From assembly GCF_007673525.1 (NCBI RefSeq), contig NZ_VDZU01000001.1:2988055-3052054 (forward strand): a stretch of DNA of 64,000 bases, written 5' to 3'. The notes below the pieces were generated by a model that saw nothing but the letters and a program-made list of their open reading frames with translations, searched no databases and had not been told where the DNA came from. This DNA comes from Fictibacillus phosphorivorans. Its GTDB lineage: Bacteria; Bacillota; Bacilli; Bacillales; Fictibacillaceae. The position numbers were made by a program, and so were the translations under genes. Below, one piece after another: positions 26,631 through 35,921 of the stretch. The first letter of the stretch is position 1, and every line of letters starts with the position of its first letter.

Positions 26631-26741
26631 TTCAGCAACACCCTCCTGTTACTTCCTTTGTTAATTTCCAATTCCCATAAATTAAAGGTGTTAAACATTG
26701 AACACAACACTTGTTGAATATTCATATATATTTTGTACAAC

Positions 26742-26777
26742 AAAAAAACAGCACTTGAATTTCAAGCACTGTTTTAA
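26742..26777 (-). terminator. Intrinsic terminator after the holin-like gene
   Basis: CAGCACTTGAA and TTCAAGCACTG are inverted with a minimal loop; a T7 tract follows on the - strand. Confidence 0.88.
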
Positions 26778-26784
26778 TTAACAC

Positions 26785-27033
26785 TTATTTTTTTAGATTT
26801 TTCTCTACTGAATATTTTATACCTGCAACTGTTCCTATCCCAAGAAGTGCGTATTTTAATCCGACTAATGTAGCTTCTGGTGTAGCAGCCCCCGCTTCCC
26901 AAAAGGCATAAAGAACGCCTAGGACAACTGCAACAATGGGGATATACTTGTTCGAAAAACGATCCGTATGACGAATGGCATATAAAACCACAGCTAAACC
27001 AATGTACGGTGCAAAATCGGTCATAAAATCCAT
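26785..27033 (-). CDS. Holin-like small membrane protein
   Basis: An 82-residue protein starting MDFMTDFAPYIGLAVVLYAIRH. It has a first hydrophobic segment, a short polar turn (RHTDRFSNKYIP), a second membrane segment, a third weak one, and a charged Lys-rich C-terminus (KYSVEKNLKK). This matches the phage holin layout common in Bacillus phages. There is no endolysin or other phage gene nearby, so it is an orphan. ATG at 27033 with GGGGTGG 5 nt upstream is preferred over the GTG at 27042. Confidence 0.7.
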   Translation of the reverse strand: MDFMTDFAPYIGLAVVLYAIRHTDRFSNKYIPIVAVVLGVLYAFWEAGAATPEATLVGLKYALLGIGTVAGIKYSVEKNLKK

Positions 27034-27118
27034 GATTTCCACCCCAATCGATAAAATTTGTATAGCTAATACAAATTTTATTAAAACTTGGATGAAAATA
27101 GACCGTTACGTAAAAATA

Positions 27119-28186
27119 TTATCTCCATGTAGCTTTTTCGAGTGCAGTGTCACATTGATTGATTAAACTTCTCACTAAATCACCAGCAGACCTTACTTGC
27201 GCTAGAGCAGATGCTTGACCAGCCCACATGGACATCATTTCTTTATTTCCTTGATTAGCTGCTTCTCTTCTAATATCAGACGTTAACATATGCTGCAGTG
27301 GATAAGGAGGCAAATCACGAATATGACTCTCTAAGTCTATCATCATCTTATTCTTAAGACCTCTCGCACTTTTTCCAGAGAAAACTTTTTTTATTTTCGT
27401 GTCAGTATCACGACTAGATAGGATGGTCTGTTTGTGAATGGTATTTGCTCCGCTCTCTTTAACTGTCAAAAATGCTGTGCCCAGCTGAACAGCTGAGGCA
27501 CCTAAAGTTAGTGCTGCTGCCATTCCCCTACCATCCATGATGCCCCCCGCTGCCACAACCGGACATGAAACAGCGTCTACTACTTGTGGAACAAGAGCCA
27601 TCGTGCCGATCATAGATTCACTTTCACCATTTAAGAATGTACCTCTATGCCCGCCTGCCTCAGCACCCTGTGCAACGATAAGATCTACACCATTGGATTC
27701 AAGGTGAATCGCTTCTTTAACAGAAGTTGCCGTTGCGATAACAACCATTTCTAATGCATGTAAGTCTTCTACTAATCTTTTAGACGGCGCATTAAATGTA
27801 AAACTAACTATTTTAACGCCCGCTTCGATCACGGTGGCGAGCTGTTTCTTAAATAAATTCTCCACATCTGGAATGTCATGAACTTCAGGTATTCCAAGTT
27901 TTGAACGGTATGTATTCAAGTGTTGCTGCATCGCTTGAATAGCTTCCTCGTCCATTTTATGTGTCTCGGGCTCGGGGAGAAACAGATTCACAGCAATGGG
28001 AGATCGTGTGAGTTGCTGAATTTTTTTTAAAGCCGTTTTAATTTGTTGAGGACTCATATATCCTGCACCAAGTGTTCCTAATGCTCCTGCTTCACTTACT
28101 TCTGCTACTAATTTAGGTATTGTTGGGCCACCCGCCATACCCGCTTGTATGATTGGATATTTAATATTGAGCATGCTGCAGATCAT
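27119..28186 (-). CDS. Nitronate monooxygenase / 2-nitropropane dioxygenase-like FMN enzyme
   Basis: A 355-residue TIM-barrel flavoprotein. It has the N-terminal YPIIQAGMAGG, the FMN-phosphate region VVAAGGIMDGRGMAAAL, and the QGAEAGGHRG motif with the catalytic-type His. It oxidises alkyl nitronates to carbonyl compounds and nitrite. The start at 28186 has GGAGGA 8 nt upstream. It appears to be transcribed alone, after the dctP terminator. Confidence 0.9.
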   Translation of the reverse strand: MICSMLNIKYPIIQAGMAGGPTIPKLVAEVSEAGALGTLGAGYMSPQQIKTALKKIQQLTRSPIAVNLFLPEPETHKMDEEAIQAMQQHLNTYRSKLGIPEVHDIPDVENLFKKQLATVIEAGVKIVSFTFNAPSKRLVEDLHALEMVVIATATSVKEAIHLESNGVDLIVAQGAEAGGHRGTFLNGESESMIGTMALVPQVVDAVSCPVVAAGGIMDGRGMAAALTLGASAVQLGTAFLTVKESGANTIHKQTILSSRDTDTKIKKVFSGKSARGLKNKMMIDLESHIRDLPPYPLQHMLTSDIRREAANQGNKEMMSMWAGQASALAQVRSAGDLVRSLINQCDTALEKATWR

Positions 28187-28224
28187 ACGTATCTTCCTCC
28201 ATTTCCTGCTTTTTAAATAGCATA

Positions 28225-28264
28225 ACAAAAAGATAGAGCTCTAGTCTGTTTCGACTAAAGCTCT
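28225..28264 (-). terminator. Intrinsic terminator after dctP
   Basis: AGAGCT..AGTC pairs with GACT..AGCTCT around TGTTTC; on the - strand ATCTTTTTG follows. Confidence 0.8.
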
Positions 28265-28272
28265 TCCCTCCA

Positions 28273-29544
28273 TTAAACTGCAATTTTTCTATTTTCGTAC
28301 ATCTCCTGAATGGCTTCTTCACTTTTACCTTCGTCAAACTCATTTTCACTTTTAGATACCACGATCGTTGCAATTCCGTTTCCGATTAAGTTTACAATGG
28401 CACGCGCTTCACTCATGAAACGGTCAACTCCTAATAGAAGTGCCAACCCTTCAACAGGAATGACTTGCATAGCCGTTAGCGTAGATGCAAGGACGATGAA
28501 CCCACCACCTGTAACTGCGGCTGCACCTTTAGACGTTAGCATCAATACAGCGATAATGGTTAATTGCTGGGTTAGACTGAGATCGATGCCAAATACTTGA
28601 GCTAAAAATACGACTGCCATCGAGAGGTAGATGCTTGTTCCGTCTAAGTTGAAAGAATAACCGGTTGGTATAACAAGACCTACAACAGATTTCGAGCATC
28701 CGAACTTCTCCATCTTGTTCATCATTCGTGGCAGAACCGATTCTGAAGAACTTGTTCCGAGTACGATCAAGAGCTCTTCTTTTATAAATTTCAAATACTT
28801 CCACAAACTGAATCCATACATCTTACAAATCAGGTTCAACACGATAAAAACAAAGAAGAACATCGTCGTATACACCGCGATCATTAACTTACCGAGCGGT
28901 ACGAGTGACTCTAGTCCATAGTTTCCTATTGTAAACGCCATCGCACCGAACGCTCCAAGTGGCGCAGCTTTCATGATATAACCGACGATCTTGAAAAAGA
29001 CGTTCAGCAACTTTTCAAAGAATTCGATAATGATCTTTCCGCTGTTTCCGAGTGCCGTAAGTCCAACACCAAACAGAATGGAAAAGAATAGTACTTGCAG
29101 AATATCACCTTTAGCAAATGCATCAACCATGTTGCTCGGAACGATATGTGTAACGAATTCGATCCAATCGATCTTACCGCCTTCTTCAGACGTGTATTGT
29201 GACACATCACCTTTCTCAAGCTTATCAAAGTCTAAGCCCGCACCTGGTTTTAACACGTTAACAACGATCAATCCAATAACAAGTGCGAGCGTCGTAACAA
29301 TTTCAAAGTAGATGAAAGCTTTCCCTCCAACTTTACCTACCTTTTTCATGTCACCCATTTTAGCGATGCCTAGTACGATCGTTAAGAAGATAATCGGTGC
29401 GATCACCATCTTCACAGCATTAATAAATGTATCTCCTACAGGTTTCATCTGTTTCCCAAAATCTGGCCAGAAGAGTCCCACTAGTACACCTACGGCGATA
29501 GCCGTTAAAACCTGAAACGTTAAGTTCTTAAATAACCTTTTCAT
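28273..29544 (-). CDS. dctP: C4-dicarboxylate/proton-sodium symporter
   Basis: A 423-residue DAACS family carrier with about eight membrane spans and two re-entrant loops. The signature segments are [12 protein letters not shown] (first hairpin), [16 protein letters not shown], and the Ser-rich [17 protein letters not shown] tail. It takes up succinate, fumarate and malate. Placement next to dctR-dctS and the substrate-binding dctB supports this assignment. A perfect CcpA site and a palindromic repeat lie upstream of its start. Confidence 0.94.
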   Translation of the reverse strand: MKRLFKNLTFQVLTAIAVGVLVGLFWPDFGKQMKPVGDTFINAVKMVIAPIIFLTIVLGIAKMGDMKKVGKVGGKAFIYFEIVTTLALVIGLIVVNVLKPGAGLDFDKLEKGDVSQYTSEEGGKIDWIEFVTHIVPSNMVDAFAKGDILQVLFFSILFGVGLTALGNSGKIIIEFFEKLLNVFFKIVGYIMKAAPLGAFGAMAFTIGNYGLESLVPLGKLMIAVYTTMFFFVFIVLNLICKMYGFSLWKYLKFIKEELLIVLGTSSSESVLPRMMNKMEKFGCSKSVVGLVIPTGYSFNLDGTSIYLSMAVVFLAQVFGIDLSLTQQLTIIAVLMLTSKGAAAVTGGGFIVLASTLTAMQVIPVEGLALLLGVDRFMSEARAIVNLIGNGIATIVVSKSENEFDEGKSEEAIQEMYENRKIAV

Positions 29545-29584
29545 TGTTCTTCTCCTTTCGAGTTTGAAAATGAATTTTTAGAAA

Positions 29585-29644
29585 GTTAAATTGTCTGGGG
29601 TCTGACCCGGGGTCAGACCCCAGACAATTTCCATACAATTTAAC
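29585..29644. repeat. GGGTCTGACCC palindrome, copy 1
   Basis: 29588-29630 is a perfect inverted repeat with 21-bp arms and a single central G; arms run from AAATTGTCTGGGG to TCTGACCC. GTTAAATTGT at 29585 also pairs with ACAATTTAAC at 29635-29644, giving two alternative outer stems. It lies in the dctP leader. The same design recurs at 37132. Confidence 0.9.
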
Positions 29645-29679
29645 AAGCCAAAGAAAAACGCTACCATTTGTAAAAACAA

Positions 29680-29693
29680 TGATAACGCTTTCA
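29680..29693. promoter_or_regulatory. Perfect CcpA (cre) site upstream of dctP
   Basis: TGATAACGCTTTCA matches the consensus TGWNANCGNTNWCA at all 14 positions. It lies 136 bp before the dctP start, between dctR and dctP, and implies carbon catabolite repression of dicarboxylate uptake. Confidence 0.8.
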
Positions 29694-29749
29694 GTATTTT
29701 GTTAGAATATTAAGAACTTATTGGACGTTTTGGTCTTTTTGGTCTCCAC

Positions 29750-30433
29750 CTATTTTTTAAGAAGGTACCGATTTACAGGTCGTCCTACAGTCCCGTACTG
29801 AATGTCCATTTGTATCGAGCCGTTCTTCACTAAAAAATCGAGATACCTTCGAGCTGTAACTCGTGCGATGCCAATTCCTTCCGCTACCTCTTCTGCGGAC
29901 TTCGCTTCGGTTTGCGCTTTTATAAAGCTGCCGATCTGTTTTAACGTAAGCTCGTTCAATCCTTTAGGAAGTTCCATTGAGACAGGAACATCACGTATTT
30001 CAGAATAGAAGAGGTTATCCAGATCTTTCTGTGTAGCGGTTCCTAATGGAGACATAGTAGAATGATACGTTCTGTATTTCTTTAGTGCTTTTTCAATGCG
30101 CTCAAAATTAAACGGTTTGATAATATAATCGAACGCACCGTTCTGCATCATAGAACGAATGGTCTCTAAGTCATTTGCGGCAGTAATCATGATTACGTCT
30201 ACCTGAATTTTTTCCGCTCGAATCTGCTGCAGCGTCTCAACACCATCCTGTTCTGGCATGTAGATATCAAGAACAACGAGGTCTGGCCTATGTTTTTTTA
30301 TTAGCTTCAGCCCTTCTGATCCGTTTGATGCCGTTTCAATTACCTTAAATCGCTTTACCTTTTCTATAAACGCTTTGTTTATTTCTAAGACCATAGGATC
30401 ATCTTCTATCAATAGAACCTTTATCTCACTCAT
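29750..30433 (-). CDS. dctR: Two-component response regulator for dicarboxylates
   Basis: A 227-residue CitB/DctR-type regulator. The receiver domain is at about 3-120, with acidic pocket LIEDDP and phospho-acceptor Asp in VVLDIYMPEQDG. A C-terminal helix-turn-helix follows (SAEEVAEGIGIARVTARRYLDFL). ATG at 30433 lies in an 8-base overlap with the end of dctS (ATGAGTGA), so the two are coupled. It is expected to activate dctP. Confidence 0.93.
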   Translation of the reverse strand: MSEIKVLLIEDDPMVLEINKAFIEKVKRFKVIETASNGSEGLKLIKKHRPDLVVLDIYMPEQDGVETLQQIRAEKIQVDVIMITAANDLETIRSMMQNGAFDYIIKPFNFERIEKALKKYRTYHSTMSPLGTATQKDLDNLFYSEIRDVPVSMELPKGLNELTLKQIGSFIKAQTEAKSAEEVAEGIGIARVTARRYLDFLVKNGSIQMDIQYGTVGRPVNRYLLKK

Positions 30434-32024
30434 CCTCTTCACCTCTACCATTCATCGGAAATACTATTACAATACTTGTTCCCTGGTTTTCTTCAGATGT
30501 TACTTCTATGTCTCCGTTACCTTTTTCTACAATCTGACGAATCAGGTACAACCCGATTCCAGACCCACTATTTCCTTTTGTCGTATATCCTCTTTCAAAC
30601 ATATGCTGCTGGACTTCCTGACTCATTCCGCATCCGTTGTCCTCGACCAAAATCGCACAAGCCTCGGAATCCTGGGCGATGGAAACATCAATCCTGCCCT
30701 CATGAACTCCTTTTAGAGCGTCATACGCGTTCTCTATCAGATTACCAATGATCGTTACAAAATCATGCTGATCGAGTTGATCTGGGAACGTTTTAAGTGA
30801 GCTCTCATTATCAATATCCACTTTTATTCCGAGTTCTTTTCCGCGTCCAACTTTGCTTAACAATAGACCTGCAAGACTCTCGTTCTTGATCCTTTGATTT
30901 AAAAACCGAGTGAGTGAACCTTTTTCTTCTGATATCTGAAAAACATACTGCATCGCTTTTTTCAAATTGCCTAACTGAAGAAGCCCTGCGATCGTATGAA
31001 GCTTGTTCATGTGCTCGTGGTTCTGAACTCGTAGTGCCTCTACAAATGCCTTAACACCTGTCAGTTCTTCCGCCATCTTTGCAACTTCTGTTCTATCCTG
31101 GAAAATGGCGACAGCTCCAACGATCTTGTTATTTACTTTTATCGGCACTCGGTTACTCATGATCACTTTTCCACTTACTCGAATTTCTTGATTATAAACA
31201 GGACGACTCAGTTCTATGATCTCTGGAAGACGCGTATCTGGTATTACTTCACGAATCTGTTTTCCAACAACGTCACCCCTGACTGAGAATATACTTTTTG
31301 CTTTTTCATTAAAGATCGTGATGAGTTCCTCTTTATCAATTGCGATTACACCTTCATGCATAGAGTGGAACGTTGCTGTTCTCTCTTCGAACATTCGGAC
31401 GATCTCGTGTGGTTCTAAATAAAACATCTGCTGTTTAAGATGACGAGCTAATAGATAGGAACCGATCACACCGAACGAGAGAACCAATAATAGAATAAGA
31501 GTCATCTCATCTGTCAGGTCATGAAACACTTCGTAGTAACCTGGTATCACATGACCGACCACAACAACCCCGATCTGCTCTAGCTCATCATTTTTGATGG
31601 GAACAAATGCCCTTACAGCTGTACCCATCTCTCCCTTTGCTTTCGAGATAAACGTGTGGTCAGCAAAGGCTGCTCCTTCATCACTCCCTTTAGACACCGT
31701 ACCAATCATGTCTTTAACAGGATGAGAATATCGGATATGATCCATGTCCATGACCACGACATAATCTGCTTCATTAATGACTCGTATCTTTTCAACGACT
31801 GGTTCTATCTCGTTCCAGCCTCTATTTATCTGAATGTATTTCTTCACTTCGGGAAGCTGTGCCACGGTGCGTGAAGTAATCATTGCCCGCTTACCAAGCT
31901 CTTCTTCCTGAATATCGAGGATCTTACCAATAATGACGACACCTCCGATTAGGATGGCATAGAGCACGATTCCAAACGTTAGGATCATGATTTTTGTTCG
32001 AATGGGTAATCGTTTCATCGTCAT
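30426..32024 (-). CDS. dctS: Sensor histidine kinase for dicarboxylates
   Basis: A 532-residue CitA/DcuS-family kinase: membrane segment 1 (about 11-35), an extracytoplasmic PASC/Cache sensor (about 36-175), membrane segment 2 (about 176-196), a cytoplasmic PAS domain (about 212-315), the Spo0B-type His box NHEHMNKLHTIAGL, and a HATPase with NAYDAL, DNGCGM and GSGIGLYL. AGGAGG is 10 nt before the ATG. It probably senses C4-dicarboxylates together with DctB. Confidence 0.93.
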   Translation of the reverse strand: MTMKRLPIRTKIMILTFGIVLYAILIGGVVIIGKILDIQEEELGKRAMITSRTVAQLPEVKKYIQINRGWNEIEPVVEKIRVINEADYVVVMDMDHIRYSHPVKDMIGTVSKGSDEGAAFADHTFISKAKGEMGTAVRAFVPIKNDELEQIGVVVVGHVIPGYYEVFHDLTDEMTLILLLVLSFGVIGSYLLARHLKQQMFYLEPHEIVRMFEERTATFHSMHEGVIAIDKEELITIFNEKAKSIFSVRGDVVGKQIREVIPDTRLPEIIELSRPVYNQEIRVSGKVIMSNRVPIKVNNKIVGAVAIFQDRTEVAKMAEELTGVKAFVEALRVQNHEHMNKLHTIAGLLQLGNLKKAMQYVFQISEEKGSLTRFLNQRIKNESLAGLLLSKVGRGKELGIKVDIDNESSLKTFPDQLDQHDFVTIIGNLIENAYDALKGVHEGRIDVSIAQDSEACAILVEDNGCGMSQEVQQHMFERGYTTKGNSGSGIGLYLIRQIVEKGNGDIEVTSEENQGTSIVIVFPMNGRGEEDE

Positions 32025-32120
32025 TTACTAGCAACCTCCTTTTCATTGTCACTATTGTATCATTTCAATTTCAATATGTTAGACTATTTAAAAAAGTAAC
32101 GGATTTGGGGTAATTCATGG

Positions 32121-33182
32121 ATGAAATCTTTCATTGGGATCGCACTGATACTGATAGCGGGTTTAGGAGTATCAATCTGGATTGGTTTTCATACAAAAAT
32201 GGCCGAAGGAACACTTCCCTATGATGATGATCAAAAAGGCATACAGGACCAAGTTGTCATCAAGTTTAGTCACGTGGTTGCAGAGAATACTCCTAAAGGA
32301 CTTGCTGCACAGCGTTTTGCAAAACGGATAAACGAGAAATCTAATGGTCAGATTAAAATTGAAGTGATTCCAAACGGTGGACTCTACTCCGATCAAGAAG
32401 AACTTGAAGCGCTGCAGCGTGGTGATGTGCAGATGATCGCACCTGCTACGACAAAGCTAAGCACATTTTCACCTAAATGGCAGGTTCTTGATCTTCCTTA
32501 TACCATGCCTACTCGTGAAAGTATTATAAAGGCGTTAAACGGAGACATTGGGAACACGTTGCTTCAATCACTAGAAGAGAAAAACATGAAAGGCCTTACG
32601 TTATGGATCAATGGATTTAAACAGATTACAACAAACGACGGGCCAGTCGTTCACCCTGATGATCTAAAAGGGCAAAACCTGCGAATCATGCCTAGTTCTG
32701 TGCTTGAGAATCAATTTGATCAAGTTGGAGCTAAAGCAGTTGGATTGGATTTTAACGATACGTACCGATTATTGGAATCTGGAGAATTAAACGGTGAGGA
32801 GAACACGATCTCTAACATCTATTCTAAAAAATTCTTTGATGTGCAAAGTCACCTTACGATAAGCAATCATGGATTTTTAGGGTATGCTGTAATCATGAAT
32901 GATGAGTTTTGGAGCAATCTTACGAAGAAGCAGCAAAGAATCATAACTGAAGCTTTGGATGAAGCTACTAGCTGGAACCAAACTCAATCCTTCGCGATGA
33001 ACGAGGAACAGCTTGCATTAATCGAGAAAAATTCTTCAATCGATATTCATTATCTGACAGAGGAAGAAAAAAGAGAGTGGGCAAAGGGTTGGGAGCCCGT
33101 GTACCGAGCGTTTAAAAGTGAGATTGGAGACGACCTTCTTTCCAAGATGATTCAATTAAGAAATTCCTATAAAGATTTTTAG
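32121..33182 (+). CDS. dctB: Dicarboxylate-binding protein (TRAP DctP-type solute receptor) of the Dct system
   Basis: A 353-residue exported protein: an N-terminal hydrophobic anchor (about 3-22) and a TRAP-type substrate-binding domain (VIKFSHVVAENTPKGLAA, then GGLYSDQEELEALQRGDVQM and LNGEENTISNIYS). There are no TRAP membrane subunits nearby. In B. subtilis DctB acts as a co-sensor with DctS rather than as a TRAP receptor. Here it is divergent from dctS with 96 bp between, whereas in B. subtilis the four genes run on one strand. Confidence 0.9.
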   Translation: MKSFIGIALILIAGLGVSIWIGFHTKMAEGTLPYDDDQKGIQDQVVIKFSHVVAENTPKGLAAQRFAKRINEKSNGQIKIEVIPNGGLYSDQEELEALQRGDVQMIAPATTKLSTFSPKWQVLDLPYTMPTRESIIKALNGDIGNTLLQSLEEKNMKGLTLWINGFKQITTNDGPVVHPDDLKGQNLRIMPSSVLENQFDQVGAKAVGLDFNDTYRLLESGELNGEENTISNIYSKKFFDVQSHLTISNHGFLGYAVIMNDEFWSNLTKKQQRIITEALDEATSWNQTQSFAMNEEQLALIEKNSSIDIHYLTEEEKREWAKGWEPVYRAFKSEIGDDLLSKMIQLRNSYKDF

Positions 33183-33194
33183 AGAACAAATTCA

Positions 33195-33228
33195 GGTGCT
33201 GATTCTTTAAAAATCAGCACCCCTTTTT
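33195..33228 (+). terminator. Intrinsic terminator after dctB
   Basis: GGTGCTGATT and AATCAGCACC form a perfect 10-bp stem with a 7-nt loop, followed by CCTTTTT. It overlaps the 3' end of the convergent CWC gene. Confidence 0.9.
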
Positions 33229-33396
33229 ATTCCATTCATCCACACACGTTTGGCAAATACACGTTTCACGATCGGAAGCTGCACATTCAAGAAGTTGAGC
33301 TGGAATCTGAACGTTCATACACCAACACGATTCTGGGTTCTTTCCGTTTGAAATTGCACAGACATTATCTCCCTTACATAAAGGGCATTCAGACAT
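33214..33396 (-). CDS. Small cysteine-rich CWC-type protein
   Basis: A 60-residue protein with nine Cys, arranged as CPLCKGDNVC, CWC and CICQTC. This is the layout of the short CWC family, probably zinc-binding. Its function is unknown. The ATG lies in an 8-base overlap with the end of the HxlR gene (ATGTCTGA), so it is translated together with the regulator. Confidence 0.85.
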   Translation of the reverse strand: MSECPLCKGDNVCAISNGKNPESCWCMNVQIPAQLLECAASDRETCICQTCVDEWNKKGC

Positions 33397-33733
33397 GGTC
33401 TTTCACCTTTACCTGCATCTCTTTTCCCCATTCTGCCAAGGATTTTAACGATGGGATTAAAGCCTCTCCTGCCTCCGTTAGTGAATATTCCACCCTAGGA
33501 GGTATCTCCATGAATTGCGTTCGCACCACTAGTCCTTGTTTTTCCATCTCTTTTAAAGACTGAGATAAAACCATGTTTGTGATTCCATCCACCTGACGCT
33601 TCAGTTCGTTATACCGTATCGTCTCATTCTTCCACAATGCCCATATGATCGGAAGTCTCCATTTACTCCCGATTAGTGTTAGAGCAAATGTTAACGGGCA
33701 ATCCTCTTTTCTCTTATAACCTTCATCACTCAT
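33389..33733 (-). CDS. HxlR family transcriptional regulator
   Basis: A 114-residue winged-helix protein with CPLTFALTLIGSKWRLPIIWAL at the start, RYNELKRQVDGITNMVLSQSL as the recognition region and EYSLTEAGEALIPSL as the wing. Members often respond to reactive aldehydes, quinones or disulfide stress. The divergent neighbour is an acetyltransferase gene; the only partner in the operon is the CWC protein. Confidence 0.92.
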   Translation of the reverse strand: MSDEGYKRKEDCPLTFALTLIGSKWRLPIIWALWKNETIRYNELKRQVDGITNMVLSQSLKEMEKQGLVVRTQFMEIPPRVEYSLTEAGEALIPSLKSLAEWGKEMQVKVKDHV

Positions 33734-33848
33734 GTTAAGGCTCCTTTAATCAGTTTTTACTGACTTAGTAAGAAATTACTGCATACTTGTTTTCGTCTTT
33801 CTTTGTAATAAAATTATAGCGTAAGTACTACGTTTGGGAGTGATTAAA

Positions 33849-34409
33849 ATGGAGTTACACTACGAGATTGTTCCTGATTATAAAATGGAGGTTTGCCGGA
33901 ATCTCTGCAATGAACTTATGACGTATCAAAAAGCAAAAGCCACCATAAGCCCTGAATTATTTGACACTATGAACTTTGAAACACGCTTGTTTCCATCTGT
34001 ACATAAAGCCATGCATAACTATATCGTTGTAGTTAAAGATAAAAATAAACTCGTGGGATACGTGTATGCAAACATCTCTCCTAAAAAAGTGTACCGCAAT
34101 GATTTCGCCACCTTCTTTGATATGAATTCTGTTCAGAGAAAAGCAGTCGGATGCCTTTCTCAGTTTTACATTAAGGATGAGTACAGACAATATGGGATTG
34201 GTTCTAAACTATTTAATATGTCTATGAACTGGCTCACTTCTTTTGATGAAGTGGATGATTATTTTATCTTTGTATCCAATGGGAATGATGGCGCACTTTC
34301 CTTTTATAAACGTAAAGGTTTCGCAATCAGTCATGAGATATTAGACGGTTTCATTACGGTGCTACACAGTAAGAAAGTAAGTGAAAATGAACATCTCACT
34401 AATTTTTAG
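33849..34409 (+). CDS. GNAT family N-acetyltransferase
   Basis: A 186-residue GNAT. The central QFYIKDEYRQYGIGSKLFNMSMNWL is the acetyl-CoA loop, and NGNDGALSFYKRKGF the C-terminal motif. I start at 33849 (MELHYEIVPDY), behind GGGAGTG; the track start 15 bp earlier has no ribosome binding site. Acceptor unknown. Confidence 0.87.
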   Translation: MELHYEIVPDYKMEVCRNLCNELMTYQKAKATISPELFDTMNFETRLFPSVHKAMHNYIVVVKDKNKLVGYVYANISPKKVYRNDFATFFDMNSVQRKAVGCLSQFYIKDEYRQYGIGSKLFNMSMNWLTSFDEVDDYFIFVSNGNDGALSFYKRKGFAISHEILDGFITVLHSKKVSENEHLTNF

Positions 34410-34468
34410 GTCCATTTAACTGTTTTTCTACGTCTATTTAGTTCCTCCCTTTGTAGCTAGTTTTCTCG

Positions 34469-34550
34469 TTTTACAAATCTGTAAAATGAAATTAATAAAA
34501 GTATTGTAGAATAAAACCTGTTTCACCAACATTTTGAAATATGTGAAACA
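34469..34550. promoter_or_regulatory. Two inverted repeats upstream of the nuclease gene
   Basis: TTTTACA-N4-TGTAAAA lies at 34469-34486, and TGTTTCAC-N16-GTGAAACA at 34519-34550. Both are perfect in their arms and sit 50-130 bp before the nuclease start, so they are candidate operators. The factors are unknown. Confidence 0.5.
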
Positions 34551-34600
34551 ACTAGAAATTCAAGCTACAAGGGGTAAAAACTAAATGGATGGAGGCGTTG

Positions 34601-35782
34601 ATGATGAAAAGGCATGAAAACAAAAAGTTTCTTTCACTTTTCTCAGTTGTAATTGCTTTAGTAGTAAGCACGTTAGCATTTATACCAGCTCTTCAAGCAG
34701 CTGGCGATGGATCGTGGACTAGTCCTTATTCAGTTTCTCAAAGTATCTCGAATCAGAACAATTCTGCAAAGACTGTTCAAGGTTATGTAGTAGGACAACC
34801 TACCGCAACAACTACCGTGGTAACAAGCAATTATCCAAACGATTATGCACTCGCTCTAGCAGACAGTCCTACTGAAACAAACACAGCTAACATGGTGTAT
34901 GTTCAGATTCCAACTTCTTACCGATCACAGTTTGGTCTAAAAACAAACCCTACTTTAAAAGGTCAATCCATTAAAGTAACGGGAAGTCTAGCAGCTTACT
35001 TCTCACATGCCGGCTTAAAAGATCCAACAGCTATGGAAAAAGCATCTGGTACAACACCAACAGATCCGCCGACAGATCCTACTGACCCACCAACATTTGA
35101 TGAATCGTATTATGATCCTGCTCAAGGAAAAACGGGAGCAGCATTAAAAACAGCTCTTCACAATATTATTGATGATCATACTGAGCTCTCTTATGATGCC
35201 GTATGGAACGCACTTAAAGTAACCGATCAAGATCCAAACAACAGCAACAATGTTATCCTTTTATACACGGGCCGTTCACAGAGCAAATCAACGAACGGTG
35301 GGAATGTAAACGATTGGAACCGTGAGCACGTTTGGGCAAAATCACACGGTGATTTCGGAACAGCGATGGGTCCAGGAACGGATATCCACCACTTGCGCCC
35401 AACAGATGTGAGTGTAAACAGCTCTCGTGGAAACCTTGATTTTGATAACGGTGGCACACAGCATTCTGAAGCACTTGGAAACTATTATGACAGCGACTCA
35501 TGGGAACCGCGCGATGCAGTAAAAGGTGATGTTGCCCGCATGCTGTTTTACATGGCTGTTCGTTATGAAGGTGACAGCGGTGAACCACAACTAGAATTGA
35601 ACAACAACGTCAATAACGGAACGGCTCCATATCACGGTAAAATGTCTGTGTTGCTTCAGTGGCACTTAGAGGATCCGGTCGATAACTGGGAACGGAACCG
35701 AAACAACATCATTTATGAACAATTCCAGCATAACCGCAATCCATTCATCGACCACCCAGAATGGGCTGAGGAAATCTGGTAG
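34601..35782 (+). CDS. Secreted endonuclease I family nuclease (Bsn-like) with N-terminal DUF6359-like domain
   Basis: A 393-residue preprotein. A Sec signal peptide (about 1-30) ends near LQAA. An OB-fold-like domain follows (about 35-145: VQGYVVGQPTATTTVV, then LKGQSIKVTGSL), then a Thr/Pro/Asp linker (TDPPTDPTDPPT) and an endonuclease I/NucM domain. Its core is NREHVWAKSHG and TDIHHLRPTD, with the H-N-N type metal site. B. subtilis Bsn has only the nuclease domain. It degrades extracellular RNA/DNA. GGAGG is 5 nt before ATG 34601; ATG 34604 is equally possible. Confidence 0.92.
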   Translation: MMKRHENKKFLSLFSVVIALVVSTLAFIPALQAAGDGSWTSPYSVSQSISNQNNSAKTVQGYVVGQPTATTTVVTSNYPNDYALALADSPTETNTANMVYVQIPTSYRSQFGLKTNPTLKGQSIKVTGSLAAYFSHAGLKDPTAMEKASGTTPTDPPTDPTDPPTFDESYYDPAQGKTGAALKTALHNIIDDHTELSYDAVWNALKVTDQDPNNSNNVILLYTGRSQSKSTNGGNVNDWNREHVWAKSHGDFGTAMGPGTDIHHLRPTDVSVNSSRGNLDFDNGGTQHSEALGNYYDSDSWEPRDAVKGDVARMLFYMAVRYEGDSGEPQLELNNNVNNGTAPYHGKMSVLLQWHLEDPVDNWERNRNNIIYEQFQHNRNPFIDHPEWAEEIW

Positions 35783-35815
35783 GAAATTAGCTATGACGCC
35801 AATCCCTATATCGAA

Positions 35816-35848
35816 GGGCAGACTCCATTTTTAGAGTCTGCTCTTTGT
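35816..35848 (+). terminator. Intrinsic terminator after the nuclease
   Basis: GCAGACTC and GAGTCTGC form an 8-bp stem with an 8-nt loop, followed by TCTTTGTTT. Confidence 0.8.
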
Positions 35849-35921
35849 TTAGTTATGTGATGGATGATGATGCATTGTTTACGTAGTTTTACGGTACGTG
35901 TTTTTATTTTAGTTACACGTT

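Noticed and set aside
32121..33182. TRAP transporter
   Set aside because: Only the binding protein is present, without DctQ/DctM; the dctS-dctR-dctP context points to the co-sensor role.
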